Origin: Clavaria fumosa
Taxonomy: Eukaryota; Basidiomycota; Agaricomycetes; Agaricales; Clavariaceae
Assembly: GCA_951802425.1 (NCBI GenBank)
Contig: OX637794.1
Span: forward strand, 3,286,001 to 3,350,000
Direction: 5' to 3'
DNA length: 64,000 nucleotides
Shown: in pieces, positions 1 to 9,707 of the stretch
How positions within the stretch are numbered: the stretch's first letter is position 1
Layout of the letters: each line of letters begins with the position of its first letter
Program-made: the position numbers and the translations under genes
The notes under the pieces: model-generated
Told to the model about the DNA's origin: nothing
What the model saw: the letters and a program-made list of their open reading frames with translations, nothing else
Database searches by the model: none

Positions 1-111
1 TAGCAGGTTGTTATCACCATCTGGTCAGATGATTTATGACTTTCACCCAAAAATCAGTGCAAAACAGGTGATGGGTGATTTCTAATCACCATCAAAATCA
101 AGGGATGTTCA

Positions 112-705
112 CTAGATAAGATTGAGTTATATAATACACCCTCAATTTGGGTGATATTAAACTGGAGGATATTAGGTTGTGCAAAACACTCTTGAAATCA
201 AGGGATATTCAACATAATGAGATTGAGTTATATAATACACCCCCCAGTATGGGTGATATTCAACTAGAAGATATTGGGTTGTACAAAACACTCTTTACAT
301 CAAGGGATATTCAACATGATGAGATTGAGTTATATAATACACCCCCCAATTTGGGTGATATTAAGCTGGAGGATATTGAGTAATACAATACACCCCATTA
401 ATTTGAGTGATATTAAATTGAAGGATATTGAGTGATATAATACATCTCAATTTGAGTGATATTGAACTGGAAAATATTGAGTGATACAATACACCCATTT
501 AATTTGAGTGATATTGAACTGAAGGATATTGAGTGATACAATGCACCCCTTAATTTAAGTGATATTAAACTGGAAGATATTGAGTGATACAATATACTCC
601 CTCAATTTGAGTGATTAAACTGGAGGACTTTGAGTGATACAATACACCCCTCAATCTAAGTGATATTAAACTGGAGGATATTGAGTGATACACCTCTCAA
701 TTTGA
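112..705. repeat. AT-rich minisatellite
   Basis: About ten degenerate tandem units carry the core GAGTGATA-CAATACACCCC-TTTGAGTGATATT. The first units are about 100 bp and the later ones about 52 bp. The units share the words GGATATTGAGTGATA and AATACACCCC. Short open frames through it are products of the repeat and are not treated as genes. Confidence 0.85.
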
Positions 706-740
706 GTGACATTAAGCCACAAAATCTTATTGTCTAGATG

Positions 741-820
741 GGGACTGTAGTGTAATGGGTAACACAGCAGTTGTGGGTTGAGTCCAAATCCATGAGTGCT
801 TGGGTTCAACTCCCACTGAG
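741..820 (+). other. tRNA-like segment (tRNA pseudogene or SINE head)
   Basis: A box A-like TAGTGTAATGG (748-758) and a box B-like GGTTCAACTCC (803-813) lie 55 bp apart. A TGGG/CCCA T-stem flanks the box B loop. The acceptor ends do not pair, so it is not a functional tRNA. It fits a tRNA pseudogene or the Pol III promoter of a SINE. Confidence 0.45.
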
Positions 821-1371
821 TGCATAATTTACAGGCTAAAAAAACACTTGGAGATAGAGTTAAAATCACTGAAAGTATATAGAATCCACCTAAAATATCA
901 AGTTGAAATGTGCTTGTTAGCAGTGACATTCACCTGGAGAGCAGCAGGTGAGTTTGGTCATATATGTGCCAAAAATAACATAACCCATTTCATTTACCTG
1001 ATTATCAACCAATACAGTTTCAAGATATAATCAATAAATTAATTTTGTACAATTTCTTATGGTGAAAGATAGTGAAAAACACCTAAGATTATGGCTAAGA
1101 TGACCCAAAAACTAACATGAAATTCACCTATTAGATCAGCTTAAAAAGCACCAATGATAGAGTGAAATCCACCTATTAGAGATCAGCTTAAATACACTTG
1201 TATTGTAGTGATATTCACCCAAAAAACAGTGGGTGAATTCGGACATAAAAGTAGTGAAAATCACCCATTCTTTGTACCCAATAAACACTTGATTATCAAC
1301 TAGTCATGGTGATTTTCACTTAGGAAACCATTGATATTCACCACATTTCAGGGTTCTTTGTGTGGTGATTT
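821..1371. other. AT-rich repeat with GTGA...TCACC motifs, no gene seen
   Basis: This stretch contains repeated short palindrome-like motifs of the form GGTGATTTTCACC (for example near 1208, 1309 and 1362) and a near-duplicate of ACCTATTAGA-ATCAGCTTAAA about 50 bp apart. No coding signal was recognised. The last copy overlaps the stop codon of the truncated gene to the right, so the repeat has probably eroded that gene's 3' end. Confidence 0.5.
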
Positions 1372-2245
1372 TCACCCAACTTGGAGCCTACAGTGCTGGT
1401 TGTTGGTTGCAGTGAGTGAGTCCCGGGTAGAGTTCTCGAGCGCGTCCATTTGTTTGTTGATATTGGCTTCAGTGGTTTTAATCTGCTGAAGTAGCTGATT
1501 GGCTCCAGACTCGATCTTGCTCACAACATTTCTTTTGCGGAAGGGAGGGGCTGAGTTGTATTCGAACAGTATGGCTGGGATGGATAAGTCATTGAGTTTC
1601 AAGTTTGAGAAATATTCCTGGAAGCGATCCGCTGACTCTAGGACTAGCTGGGTCAAACGCCAGTCGCGCATTGAGAAGATGTAGGCGTCGGGGTGTCCAG
1701 ATGGGATGCAGTAGTTGTGGAAGAGGGATTCTGACTCATTGGCGAATGCATCAGCGATCCATTCGGAGAGGCTTTCAGCTAGGCCACAGCTATATCCATT
1801 TATTCCAGTGATGATGAGCTCAAAGGCGGACTCTACTTTAATCTGTCTACTTCCGACTGCATGGGTAGCTGTAGGCCATATTCCGCTCAGGAGTAGCTCG
1901 CGGCCGGCTATGGCGTCTGCCTGATCAGGTGAGGCGAGGATAATGACTGGTCCGCCGTCAGTTCCGAAGTGGCCTACCACAGTTCCAGGGAAGTTTTTAG
2001 GGTACCATGCGGCGATTTTGTCGGCGAGTTCGGTGGCATCTTTTCTGGCATTTGGCTCGAGTCGGCCACCAGCAAGGTCGGGAAAACGGATCCAACATCG
2101 TTTGTCTTTGCCTCATTGTTGGGGGGCCCAAGAGACCTGCCATGGTTCACTGGTTCTGTTGAGGGCCTTCATCCAGTCCTCCATTAGGTCGAAGCGGGGT
2201 TCCTGGTTGGGTTGGGATGATAGGAATGGTGTGGTGAAGGATATG
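1372..2245 (-). pseudogene. 3' part of an unidentified protein-coding gene, cut by an LTR
   Basis: One minus-strand frame reads well from 2245 to the stop at 1372-1374 (about 290 codons) apart from an in-frame TGA at 2113-2115 (probably from TGG). The last 200 residues are uninterrupted. Segments such as PNARKDATELADKIAAWYP and GTDGGPVIILASPDQ have normal protein composition. The C-terminus is helical and polar. The frame is cut at its 5' side exactly where LTR A1 begins (2246), and its stop falls inside a GTGA-TCACC repeat, so both ends are lost. I do not recognise the family; a host gene or the ORF1 of another transposon are both possible. Confidence 0.5.
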
Positions 2246-2550
2246 TGTCAGGATCGCTTACATAAGCAGGTTGGAAAGGCCAAGAAAGGATCGCAAAAGA
2301 GTTGCGGGAAGTTTGCAGACGAGTCACGTGACCCGAATGGGTGGTGGCTTACATAATGGGAAAATCACGTGACTCGGGCCTGGACGCATCACGTGACGCA
2401 CGGGGTCCGAGCGTGGGAACGCCGGCAACTCCCGAACCGCTCGCTATATATACTACATCGCTTTCTTACTTGTACCCTTTTCCCCTTATGTTAGTATCGT
2501 CATCATCGACCTTACGTTAAGTTGTGTGAACCGTGAGACTAAGTCTGACA
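2246..2550 (+). repeat. 5' LTR of A1
   Basis: 305 bp, starts TGTCAGGATC and ends GTCTGACA, matching 17742-18045. U3 holds three TCACGTGA palindromes at 2324-2331, 2365-2372 and 2389-2396 (E-box CACGTG). A TATATATA box lies at 2445-2452, which predicts transcription starting about 25-40 bp downstream. Confidence 0.88.
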
Positions 2551-2562
2551 CAATACTAACAT
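2551..2562 (+). other. Self-complementary primer-binding site of A1
   Basis: ATACTAACAT at 2553-2562, just inside the LTR, is the exact reverse complement of ATGTTAGTAT at 2488-2497 in the LTR. The latter lies about 40 bp after the TATA box, where the mRNA is expected to start. This is the arrangement of the self-priming Tf1/sushi group; no tRNA 3' end ending in TGG is seen. Confidence 0.6.
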
Positions 2563-3203
2563 CAACCCCTGTCTGCCCTAGCCCCGTGTCCTAACCCGGC
2601 TAGCCTGGACCCCTATCTCAAACTGTCACACTCTGTGACAGCTTATCCCCCTCATCCTCTTTCTCTTTACCCTGCCCACGGTGTGCAACAGAACCGTGTG
2701 AAATTTTTACTGTGTGTAGATACACGTGACCAGACCCGGAAGAAGTCTACTGTGACCCTCCCCAAGAGACACCGAGTGCCAAAGGCCCGGAACTTTGCTT
2801 TACAGCTACGTACCAGTGAATCGTGTAGTGTACAGGGCACGGAAAGGCCCTATACATAGTTTTTCTGTAGTTTCCTGGTCCAGTGGACAGGGCCCTTGCT
2901 CTGTGACCATTGTCAGAAGGGCACACGGGCAACTCACTAGGAGTTGTGGAGTGACCACCTGGGACACCATTCGGGCCCCACCCTAGCAACAAGTTTTATA
3001 GAATAAGAGTTCTATAAGTACCTAGATACATAGAGAGCAGCCTGAGAGGACAGGACTGCTAAGAGATCGAAGAAATCCTGAGTGCCCAAGGCCTGGAATT
3101 CTATTTACAGCGTCTGCATCCGAGACCGGGTCAAGCCCAGCTCCCCCCCGATTCCCCTGTTACCGACGTCCCCGAAACCCCATCACCACCACCAGAGTCT
3201 GTG
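2563..3203 (+). other. Untranslated leader of A1
   Basis: 640 bp between PBS and gag without a recognised gene. It contains two diverged copies of a segment (around 2765-2805 and 3070-3115) sharing GAGTGCC-AAGGC-CGGAA and TTTACAGC, so it has an internal duplication. The same leader appears in A2 (split at 18046-18154 and 39037-39238) and in the inverted fragment at 55915-56186. Confidence 0.6.
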
Positions 3204-4205
3204 ATGGCTGACCATGTCGCCCCGCCTGAAGTCCATGCCACGAGGCTGGATTTAGTTGTCGCCCCATTCGATGGGCAAAAAAGAAATTTCCGTACATTCC
3301 TCCGGTCGCTCTGCCTCCTGTTTATGGCGAATCCGATAATCTATGCCACAGACCTGGCAAAGGTCCTCTACACCCTCAGCAAAATTACTGGCGAGGGGTT
3401 TGCCGCAGAATGGGCAAATGTGAAGGGAGAGGAAATCCTGGGTAACAACGAGGTTGGAACCTGGGCAGAATTTGTGGAAGAGATGAAGCGAGCATTCGAT
3501 GACCCGAACGACCGTGCGACTGCCCTCGCAGATATTGCGAGGTTGAAACAGGGTGTCATGACGGCACCTGAGTTCTTCGCAAAGTTCGAAACAATGTTCC
3601 GAAGAGCGGGGATGACAGAAGTGGCCGATTCGGACATCCTGGTCCATTGGCTGGAGTCGAATCTGAGCAGGAGGCTAGTGGGAAAGGTCTGTGGTGTTTC
3701 GCCAATGCCAGAGACCTACGTGCAGTGGAAGGCACTTGCCGAAAAGCTAGATGCTCAGCAGCGTTGCCTCGATGGAGTCATCGCACAACAGAACTCTGTG
3801 CATCCTGCTCTGCCTGCAACCAGCCGCCCCCTCCCTCAACAAACCCGCTTCGCCCCAGCCCCCCGTCCCTTCCTGGCCCAGCCTCTGGCCCGCACCCCTG
3901 CCCCTCCCACCATGCCGCGTCCCACCAATGCCGGTGATGCCATGGTGGTGGATCGTGCCTGTGCCCCTGGAGTGTCGCGCACCTGCTTCCGATGTGGCCA
4001 AGCTGGTCACATGGTGAGAGATTGCCAGCTCCAGGACACACGTTCGCAGATCCTGAGGCCACAGGTCTGTGCTGTGGAAAGCCAGGCACATAGTGCAGAG
4101 GACTATGAGAACGAGATCGCACTGCTCCGAGACCGCCTGGATTTGCTCGAGAGAGAGAAGAGGGCTCCTGTTGAAGAGCCGGATTTTGGAGACGAGGCCC
4201 AGTGA
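3204..4205 (+). CDS. gag: Gag polyprotein of chromovirus A1
   Basis: 333 residues from ATG 3204 (MADHVAPPEV; the preceding in-frame GTG is not used as a start in fungi). The N-terminal two thirds is a helical retrotransposon Gag domain ending near the LDAQQR segment. A Pro-rich linker follows, then one CCHC zinc knuckle (CFRCGQAGHMVRDC, around residue 265-278) and a short coiled-coil tail. The role is to form the particle and bind genomic RNA. The reading frame is intact. It ends at TGA 4203-4205, 16 bp after a candidate -1 frameshift heptamer. The A2 copy at 39239 aligns throughout but is decayed. Confidence 0.9.
   Translation: MADHVAPPEVHATRLDLVVAPFDGQKRNFRTFLRSLCLLFMANPIIYATDLAKVLYTLSKITGEGFAAEWANVKGEEILGNNEVGTWAEFVEEMKRAFDDPNDRATALADIARLKQGVMTAPEFFAKFETMFRRAGMTEVADSDILVHWLESNLSRRLVGKVCGVSPMPETYVQWKALAEKLDAQQRCLDGVIAQQNSVHPALPATSRPLPQQTRFAPAPRPFLAQPLARTPAPPTMPRPTNAGDAMVVDRACAPGVSRTCFRCGQAGHMVRDCQLQDTRSQILRPQVCAVESQAHSAEDYENEIALLRDRLDLLEREKRAPVEEPDFGDEAQ
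4181..4187 (+). promoter_or_regulatory. Candidate -1 frameshift site G_GAT_TTT (A1 gag-pol)
   Basis: The heptamer is in the gag frame as G GAT TTT. The -1 frame is open from here through the gag stop into protease. Element E has the same heptamer at its gag end. No downstream pseudoknot was assessed. Confidence 0.5.
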
Positions 4206-6904
4206 GTCCGAACTGGAGTCTCAGGAGTAGATATCCCAGCCCCCCTCCTGTCCCTGTACCCGCAGCTAGTATCCCAAAATACACTATCTTGCAGCGGAGA
4301 CACACCCGGATTGGGGCTGAGGTGAAGGACAAAGCGGAAACGGAAACTGCTAAAAGTGAAATACTGAAAAGAGAAAAGGGGACTAGCAGCCAAGTGGAGC
4401 CAACAAAGCACCTTGCAGAGGTGCTGAAGGACACCCTATTGTGTATGCCCCGAGAGCTCTCCATTCAGGTGCACCTGGAGGCTCTCAGCACTGGCAAAGG
4501 GGCAACCACAAAAGCCCTTGTCGACTCAGGCTGCACCAACTGCTTTATGGACTTGGAGTGGGCGAAAAAAGTGGGATTGGAACCATCTCCCTTGCTGAAT
4601 CCAATCACCATGTATAATGTGGATGGAACACAGAACAGAGATGGTAAGATCCGGTATGGGATGGAGCTGCTTGTGACGGTTGGCGATCACCAGGAGCGGA
4701 TCCACTTCCTGCTAGGGAAGACTCAGTCCCACACGGCGATCCTTGGGCATGATTGGCTAAAGTGTCATAATCCAGAGATTGACTGGGTGAAAGCTGAAGT
4801 AAGGCTCACCCGCTGCCCCAACACCTGTGCCTCCTCCCCACACAGCCACCAGTCCCCTGTTCGACCCTCAGTTCCACCAAAAGCGAGTACCCTGGCCTCG
4901 GCCAGTATCCCGGACACCCATTTTCCCAACACTGGCCCTACCCCTGATTGGCCCAGCCGCTACCCTTTGGTTTTTAGTGAAGCAAAGTGGGATGAGCTCC
5001 CCCGCTCCTGCCCTGACTTTGATATCAAAATCGAGTTTAAAACAGACCCTGGACACCTCTCCTCTAAGCTATACTCTCTGACGCAAGAAGAGATGGTGGA
5101 AATGAATCGCTGGGTGGATGAGCAGCTAGCTTCTGGATGAATCCGACCTTCGAAGTCCCCGTACGCGAGCCCCTTCTTCTTCAAACGTGAGAAGGACAAG
5201 CTGCGGCCGATTATCGATTACTCTAGGCTGAACTCGTATCTAATCAAAGACAAGTACCCCCTCCCCCTCATACGAGACACTGTGGATGTGTTAAAGGGGG
5301 CGACCATCTATTCCAAGATTGATGTGAAGGGAGGCTTCCCATCGATGCAGGTCTGGCCAGAACATCAGCACCGCTGTGCTTTCCTAACGCCTCGTGGACT
5401 CTTCGAACCGGCAGTTATGTGGTTTGGGCTGCAGAATGTGCCTGCAACCTTCCAGCACTTCATGAACCATGTGTTGAGAGAAGAGATTACAGGGGGGCAT
5501 GTCCGAGCCTATGTCGATGATGTTATAGTGTTTGCAGAGGATTTGGCTACACATTGGTATTGGATGGATCGGGTCTTGAAGAAGTTTGGGGAGAATGGCC
5601 TGTGTCTCAGACTCAGCAAGTGCGAGTTCGAGAAGAGTGAGGTTTTCTTCCTGGGGATGAAGATCTCCCACAACCATCTAGAGCATGACCCAGCTAAAGG
5701 CGCGGCAATCTGTAACTGGCCCAGACCGAAAAATGTGAAAGAGGTACAAAGATTCAATGGGATGCTGAACTACCTCTGCCGGCACATCCCGAACCTCTCT
5801 GCCCAGGCAAAACCACTCTTCCGGCTGACAGGGAAAGTCCCATGGAGATGGGAGGAGGAGGAGGAAGCAGCCTTCCAAGATCTCCGCCTGGCACTAGTAT
5901 CAGCCCCAGTCTTGGCTCTACCACAAGACAAAGGGAGATGGAAGGTAGAAACAGATGCGAGCAACTTGGCGACTGGAGGAGTTCTCTCACAGCAGCAGGT
6001 GGATGGGACTTGGAGAGTTGTAGACTACATCTCCAAAGCCCTCACTGCAGCTGAGAAGAATTATGATGTGTACGACAAGGAGTTCCTGGCTGTAATCCGG
6101 GCACTACGTGAGTGGCAGGCTTACCTGATTGGGGTGGAAGAGACTATCGAAATCTGGATGGACCATGCTAACCTCCAGTACTTCCGGAAGCCCCAGAAGT
6201 TGAAACCGAGGCAGGTCCGTTGGGTTGGAGAGCTCCAGTGCTTTGACTTTGAGATCAAGTACCGTACTGGGAAGTCAAACACGAAAGCTGATGCACTCTC
6301 ACAGAGGCCAGATTATGGAGAGATGGTGGAGGAGGATGCACCAGTACAGGTCTTCCCAGAGGCTGAGACCCGCACATCATTCACATCAGAGATGGAGATG
6401 CTACTCCAGAAAAACAGTGTGGTATATGTGCAGAAGCCAGAGGAGCTTGATGATGAGTGGACGAGAGATCGGATGGGACTCTGGTGGAAGGCAGAAATCA
6501 CTTGGGTGCCCCCAGAAGCACGTGAGGCAGTGCTCACCTTTGAGCATGACCTCCCCATCGCAGGGCACCCTGGTCCACGGAAACTGAGGGCGGCTCTGCT
6601 GAGGTCCTACTGGTGGGTGGGCATGGTGAAGGATTCCAATCAGTATGCAGGTGGATGCGAGACATGCCAACGAATCAAGCCTGTTCGTACCAGGCGTGCT
6701 GCTCTGCTCCATCTGCACCCTGTCCCTGAGAGCCCCTGGGCAGTCATCTCTTGGGACATTGTTGGGCCTTTCCCCCTCTCACGTGGTCACAATGCGATCC
6801 TTGTCATTGTCGACAAGTTTACAAAACGAACTCTCATCGAAGCTATTGGCCTTGACCTCACGGGACTTGGTGCTGCTCGGATCCTTCAAGACCGGGTCTT
6901 CCGC
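4188..6904 (+). pseudogene. pol: A1 pol, 5' part: protease, RT, RNase H, start of integrase
   Basis: In the -1 frame relative to gag. The aspartic protease active site is ALVDSGCT (around 4519-4540). An in-frame TGA at 5138-5140 replaces an Arg codon (A2 has CGA there), just before RT. RT then continues with the catalytic box YVDD near 5509-5520, RNase H with VETDAS near 5945, and the integrase HHCC zinc finger (HDLPIAGHPG to CETCQRIK, 6545-6680). The first catalytic Asp of the DDE core lies in SWDIVGP near 6750. The frame is broken at 6904 by element E inside the codons for FRDHG; the rest resumes at 16795. Confidence 0.88.
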
Positions 6905-7822
6905 TGTAGTGGGTATTACGGTTCTTGCTGCAACTGCTTGATTACAGTCAAGTCCTTCAGGGGTTCCTGTAAGGCGTTAGAGATTCACCAAACACCCTTG
7001 AGGATGTGGAGTATGAATTCAAAATATGTGAGAAATAGAAATATACGGTGTCCGGGATATTCTGCTATGTGTCCGATAAAATCCGATAAGGATGGTGCGA
7101 TAAGACGAAGGGCCGGCAACGACGGAGGCCAGCGGATCGAAGGTTGCGACGACGGGTGAGCTTAGGTGAGGTTTCTAACAGAGAGAAGGGGTTCAGAAAG
7201 CTGTATTTCAGAGAGGTCCGGAGTGTACTTAAGTACAGTTCTGTAAGTACAGCAAATTGGAATGTACGGAAATGTCCGGAAAACACATGGAACAGCGCCA
7301 TGTCGCGTGAAGGGTTACATGAAGGAGTTATATCACAAGGGAAATGAGTAGCTCGGAGGAATGAAATGTCCGATAACTAGCAAATGTCCGGACCGCTCAT
7401 AAACTGAAGGAAAGTGGGGCTGGTACAGCAAAGGGGTACTAAGAACAATGGACAAGGTACTGCAAAGGGTTTGAAACGTTTAAACGATTGAATGGTTGAA
7501 AGGGATCATAATATGAAATTTACAGCATGGTATATGAAATAAAGGAATGGGAATGGAATAGTGTGTATGTCGAGCGCTGACCGTGCTGGAGAGGTGAAAT
7601 AGAGAGGCGTGGGCGGTGTGTGAGAGCGGTGGGCTGTGATCGTCACGGGGGATTGAAGACCGAAGTGTCCGACATCGGACATGTATCGGATACTATCGGT
7701 GGTTATCGGACGGTGTCGGATCGTTATCGGTTCGTATCGCACGTAATTTCTTTGGATCGCAAAACATCCGGATAGTCGGTATCTGTCATGTTTCCGTGTT
7801 TAGATCGCATATGGTCCTTACA
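6905..7822 (-). repeat. 3' LTR of element E
   Basis: 918 bp. On the plus strand it starts TGTAGTGGGT and ends TCCTTACA. The same string recurs at 15877-16794 with a constant offset of 8,972 bp and I found no difference. It contains many TCCGATA/TATCGGA words, for example around 7660-7740, which look like a repeated binding motif. Short ORFs inside are repeated in both LTRs and are not genes. Confidence 0.92.
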
Positions 7823-7842
7823 TTCTCCCGGGGGCTGAAAAT

Positions 7843-7860
7843 GCAACCGCCCTCGGTTGC
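7843..7860 (+). promoter_or_regulatory. Perfect inverted repeat with CCG-N4-CGG core upstream of the E antisense gene
   Basis: GCAACCG and CGGTTGC arms (7 bp each, perfect) are separated by CCCT. The core CCG-N4-CGG (7847-7856) is the everted-triplet format used by some Zn(II)2Cys6 proteins such as yeast Leu3. It lies 124 bp upstream of the ATG of the Zn2Cys6-type gene and 20 bp from the LTR. Autoregulation is inference. Confidence 0.5.
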
Positions 7861-7979
7861 AACCAAACAAGGCCAAATAACGGTTTGTTGATCGTGAAGT
7901 ACGCGTCGTGTGGGTGCACATAGGTCCAAACACACCCTTGTGTTTTCTCCAGCGACAGCAACACGTCAACTCTCCGACA

Positions 7980-9529
7980 ATGGAAAACTTCGATTCTTCA
8001 ATCTTTCGAAACGCAGTCCAGGCGATGACCGAGGCGCAGGCCATGGCGCCGGGCGAGGAGTTGCCGGATCGGGGGCAGGATGGAGAGTGCGCGGAGTGGG
8101 TGGGGACGTATGCGGGTGACGCGGTGCGTGAACGAGAATCTTTCGTACTTTTTGTATCGCACTGACAACGTTTTTAGGACGATTTTCTTGCCGGATATGT
8201 GGCAGCGATCGACGACGACGTGGAGGTGGACGAGGGACTCGTCCGGGTCGCGCGAAGGCTCAAGAAGTGGCGGAAGCTCCGCGGGGACGAGTGGTCCGCT
8301 GAGCGGACGAGAAGGCGGGAGGAGGTCGAGGCCGAGAAACAGCGCACGAGCGAGGAGAGGGCGGCTACTGAGCGGGCCGCAGCAGAGGCGGAGGCGGAGG
8401 AGAGGCGGGCGGAGGCGGCGAGGGCTGCCGAGAAGAGGGCGCGCCTTGCCCGGGCGCGCTTAATTGTCGTAAGTGACAGCGACGACGAGGGCGAGGCGGC
8501 GGCGGCGGCAACAACGACGACGACGGGAGCGGCGGAGTCCGGTGCAGCGGCGGTAACAACGACGACGATATCACCGGACGCCGGAGAGCTGCGTGTGGAC
8601 GAGGTGGCGGCAGGGGAGGATCCGGACGGTCATCGGACCGTGTGGGGAACCGACGGGGTGACGCCCGTCGGTGTTATCGAGGCGGCGGCGGTGAGTGCGG
8701 TGGCCGGGGGAGGCGAGCAGTCGGTGGAGGAGCCGATGTTCGTGCACCGGGACGGTGCGCGGATGATGGCGACTCCGGTGTGGGTGGAGATCGCGAGGCG
8801 GAAGGCAGCGGAGCGAGGGCGAGGGAGGAGAGGCGGGGCGAAGAGCGACATAGAGTCCCGGGCTGCGCGGCAGCCTGGAGATAAGGTGAGTGGTTAATTA
8901 AGATATGTGAGGCTTTTTCGACGTCTGATATAATGATTAGGAGCACGTTCCGGGGTGCAAGGAGTGCACCCGGAAGTGGCGGGCGTGCTACGGAGTGGAG
9001 GGGATAGCGTGCCGGTGGTGCCGGACGTATAAGGTATCGTGCAGTCTGTCGGCTGTGCGAGGTAAGTGGTATTCTTTTTATTTTTCATGATGAGACAAAT
9101 GATAGGTGTGTTTCAGGAGCGAAAACAGAGAGAGCGGCGGTGTCCGGAACGGAAGGTATGTCGAGAAGGTATCGGGTCCGCATTTGCTAACGTATCGGAA
9201 CAGGTCCGAAGGCGGCGGGAGCGAGCGGAAGTAAGAGGCCGAGGCGAGGTGCGACGCGGGTACCGGTTCGCGAGGAGACGACGCCGGAGGAGGAGGACGA
9301 GATTGAGGAGGATACCAGTGTGGAGCTGGTGGAGGAGCCGCCGGCAAAGAAGAAGAAGGCGGAGGCGGGACCAAGTCGGAAGGGTAAGGAGCGGGAGGTG
9401 GCGCGAGGGGTGTCCGGGAGGGAGGCGCTCGATAGGGCGCTGGAGATGATGGAGAGGGGGGCGGACCAGGTGAAGGCCGGAGCGGAGCTGCTCCGGATGC
9501 TCCTCCTTGGCGAGTCGTCCTCTAAGTAA
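7980..9529 (+). CDS. Antisense accessory gene of element E: coiled-coil Zn(II)2Cys6-type protein, 5 exons
   Basis: Modelled exons 7980-8123, 8178-8885, 8941-9061, 9117-9155 and 9204-9529 give 445 residues. All four introns are GT-AG, 48-55 nt, and keep one open frame. Order: acidic N-terminus; a Glu/Arg/Ala-rich coiled coil (about 65-155); low-complexity Ala/Thr region; cysteines at 290, 293, 300, 308, 311 and 318 (CX2CX6CX7CX2CX6C, the Zn(II)2Cys6 consensus) all in exon 3; a basic acidic-patch linker with PAKKKKAE near 385; a Leu-rich amphipathic C-terminus. It is encoded opposite to gag-pol and converges on pol, inside the LTR boundaries, so it belongs to the element. Probable role is DNA binding and dimerisation, for example as a regulator of the element or host. 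The family is not one I can name. Confidence 0.8.
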
Positions 9530-9661
9530 ATATTTTGTTTTTGTTTTTATATATGTTTTTCTTTTTCTATTTGGTATGGTATGTCGTGTGGGATAAGTGA
9601 GGAATGTGAGAATGTGAGAAAATGGTTGAAAGAACGTCGGGTATAAAGTTTGGACTTGTCC

Positions 9662-9697
<36 letters not shown>

Positions 9698-9707
9698 AAG
9701 GTGTGAA
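9530..9707. other. Convergent intergenic spacer with a 31-T tract
   Basis: This separates the stop of the antisense gene (9529) from the stop of pol (9708). It holds an uninterrupted run of 31 T on the plus strand at 9666-9696, i.e. A31 right after pol in sense RNA. It may serve as a terminator or poly(A) region for both transcripts, or be a relic of how the accessory gene was acquired. Confidence 0.6.

Noticed and set aside
112..705. Repeat array at the left end as a CRISPR-like array
   Set aside because: Units are degenerate and contiguous without unique spacers and the genome is fungal.
7065..7742. Three 67-78 codon frames in the E LTR
   Set aside because: They recur identically in the other LTR, have no start context or family and lie in U3/R/U5 DNA.
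8080..8463. Arg-rich alternative frame over exon 2 of the E antisense gene
   Set aside because: It arises from GC-rich sequence; the spliced frame gives a coherent protein with cysteine cluster and homology to the B gene.
7980..9529. Idea that the E antisense gene is a host gene that E landed beside
   Set aside because: It lies between two identical LTRs with a target duplication outside them, and B carries a similar gene at the same place.
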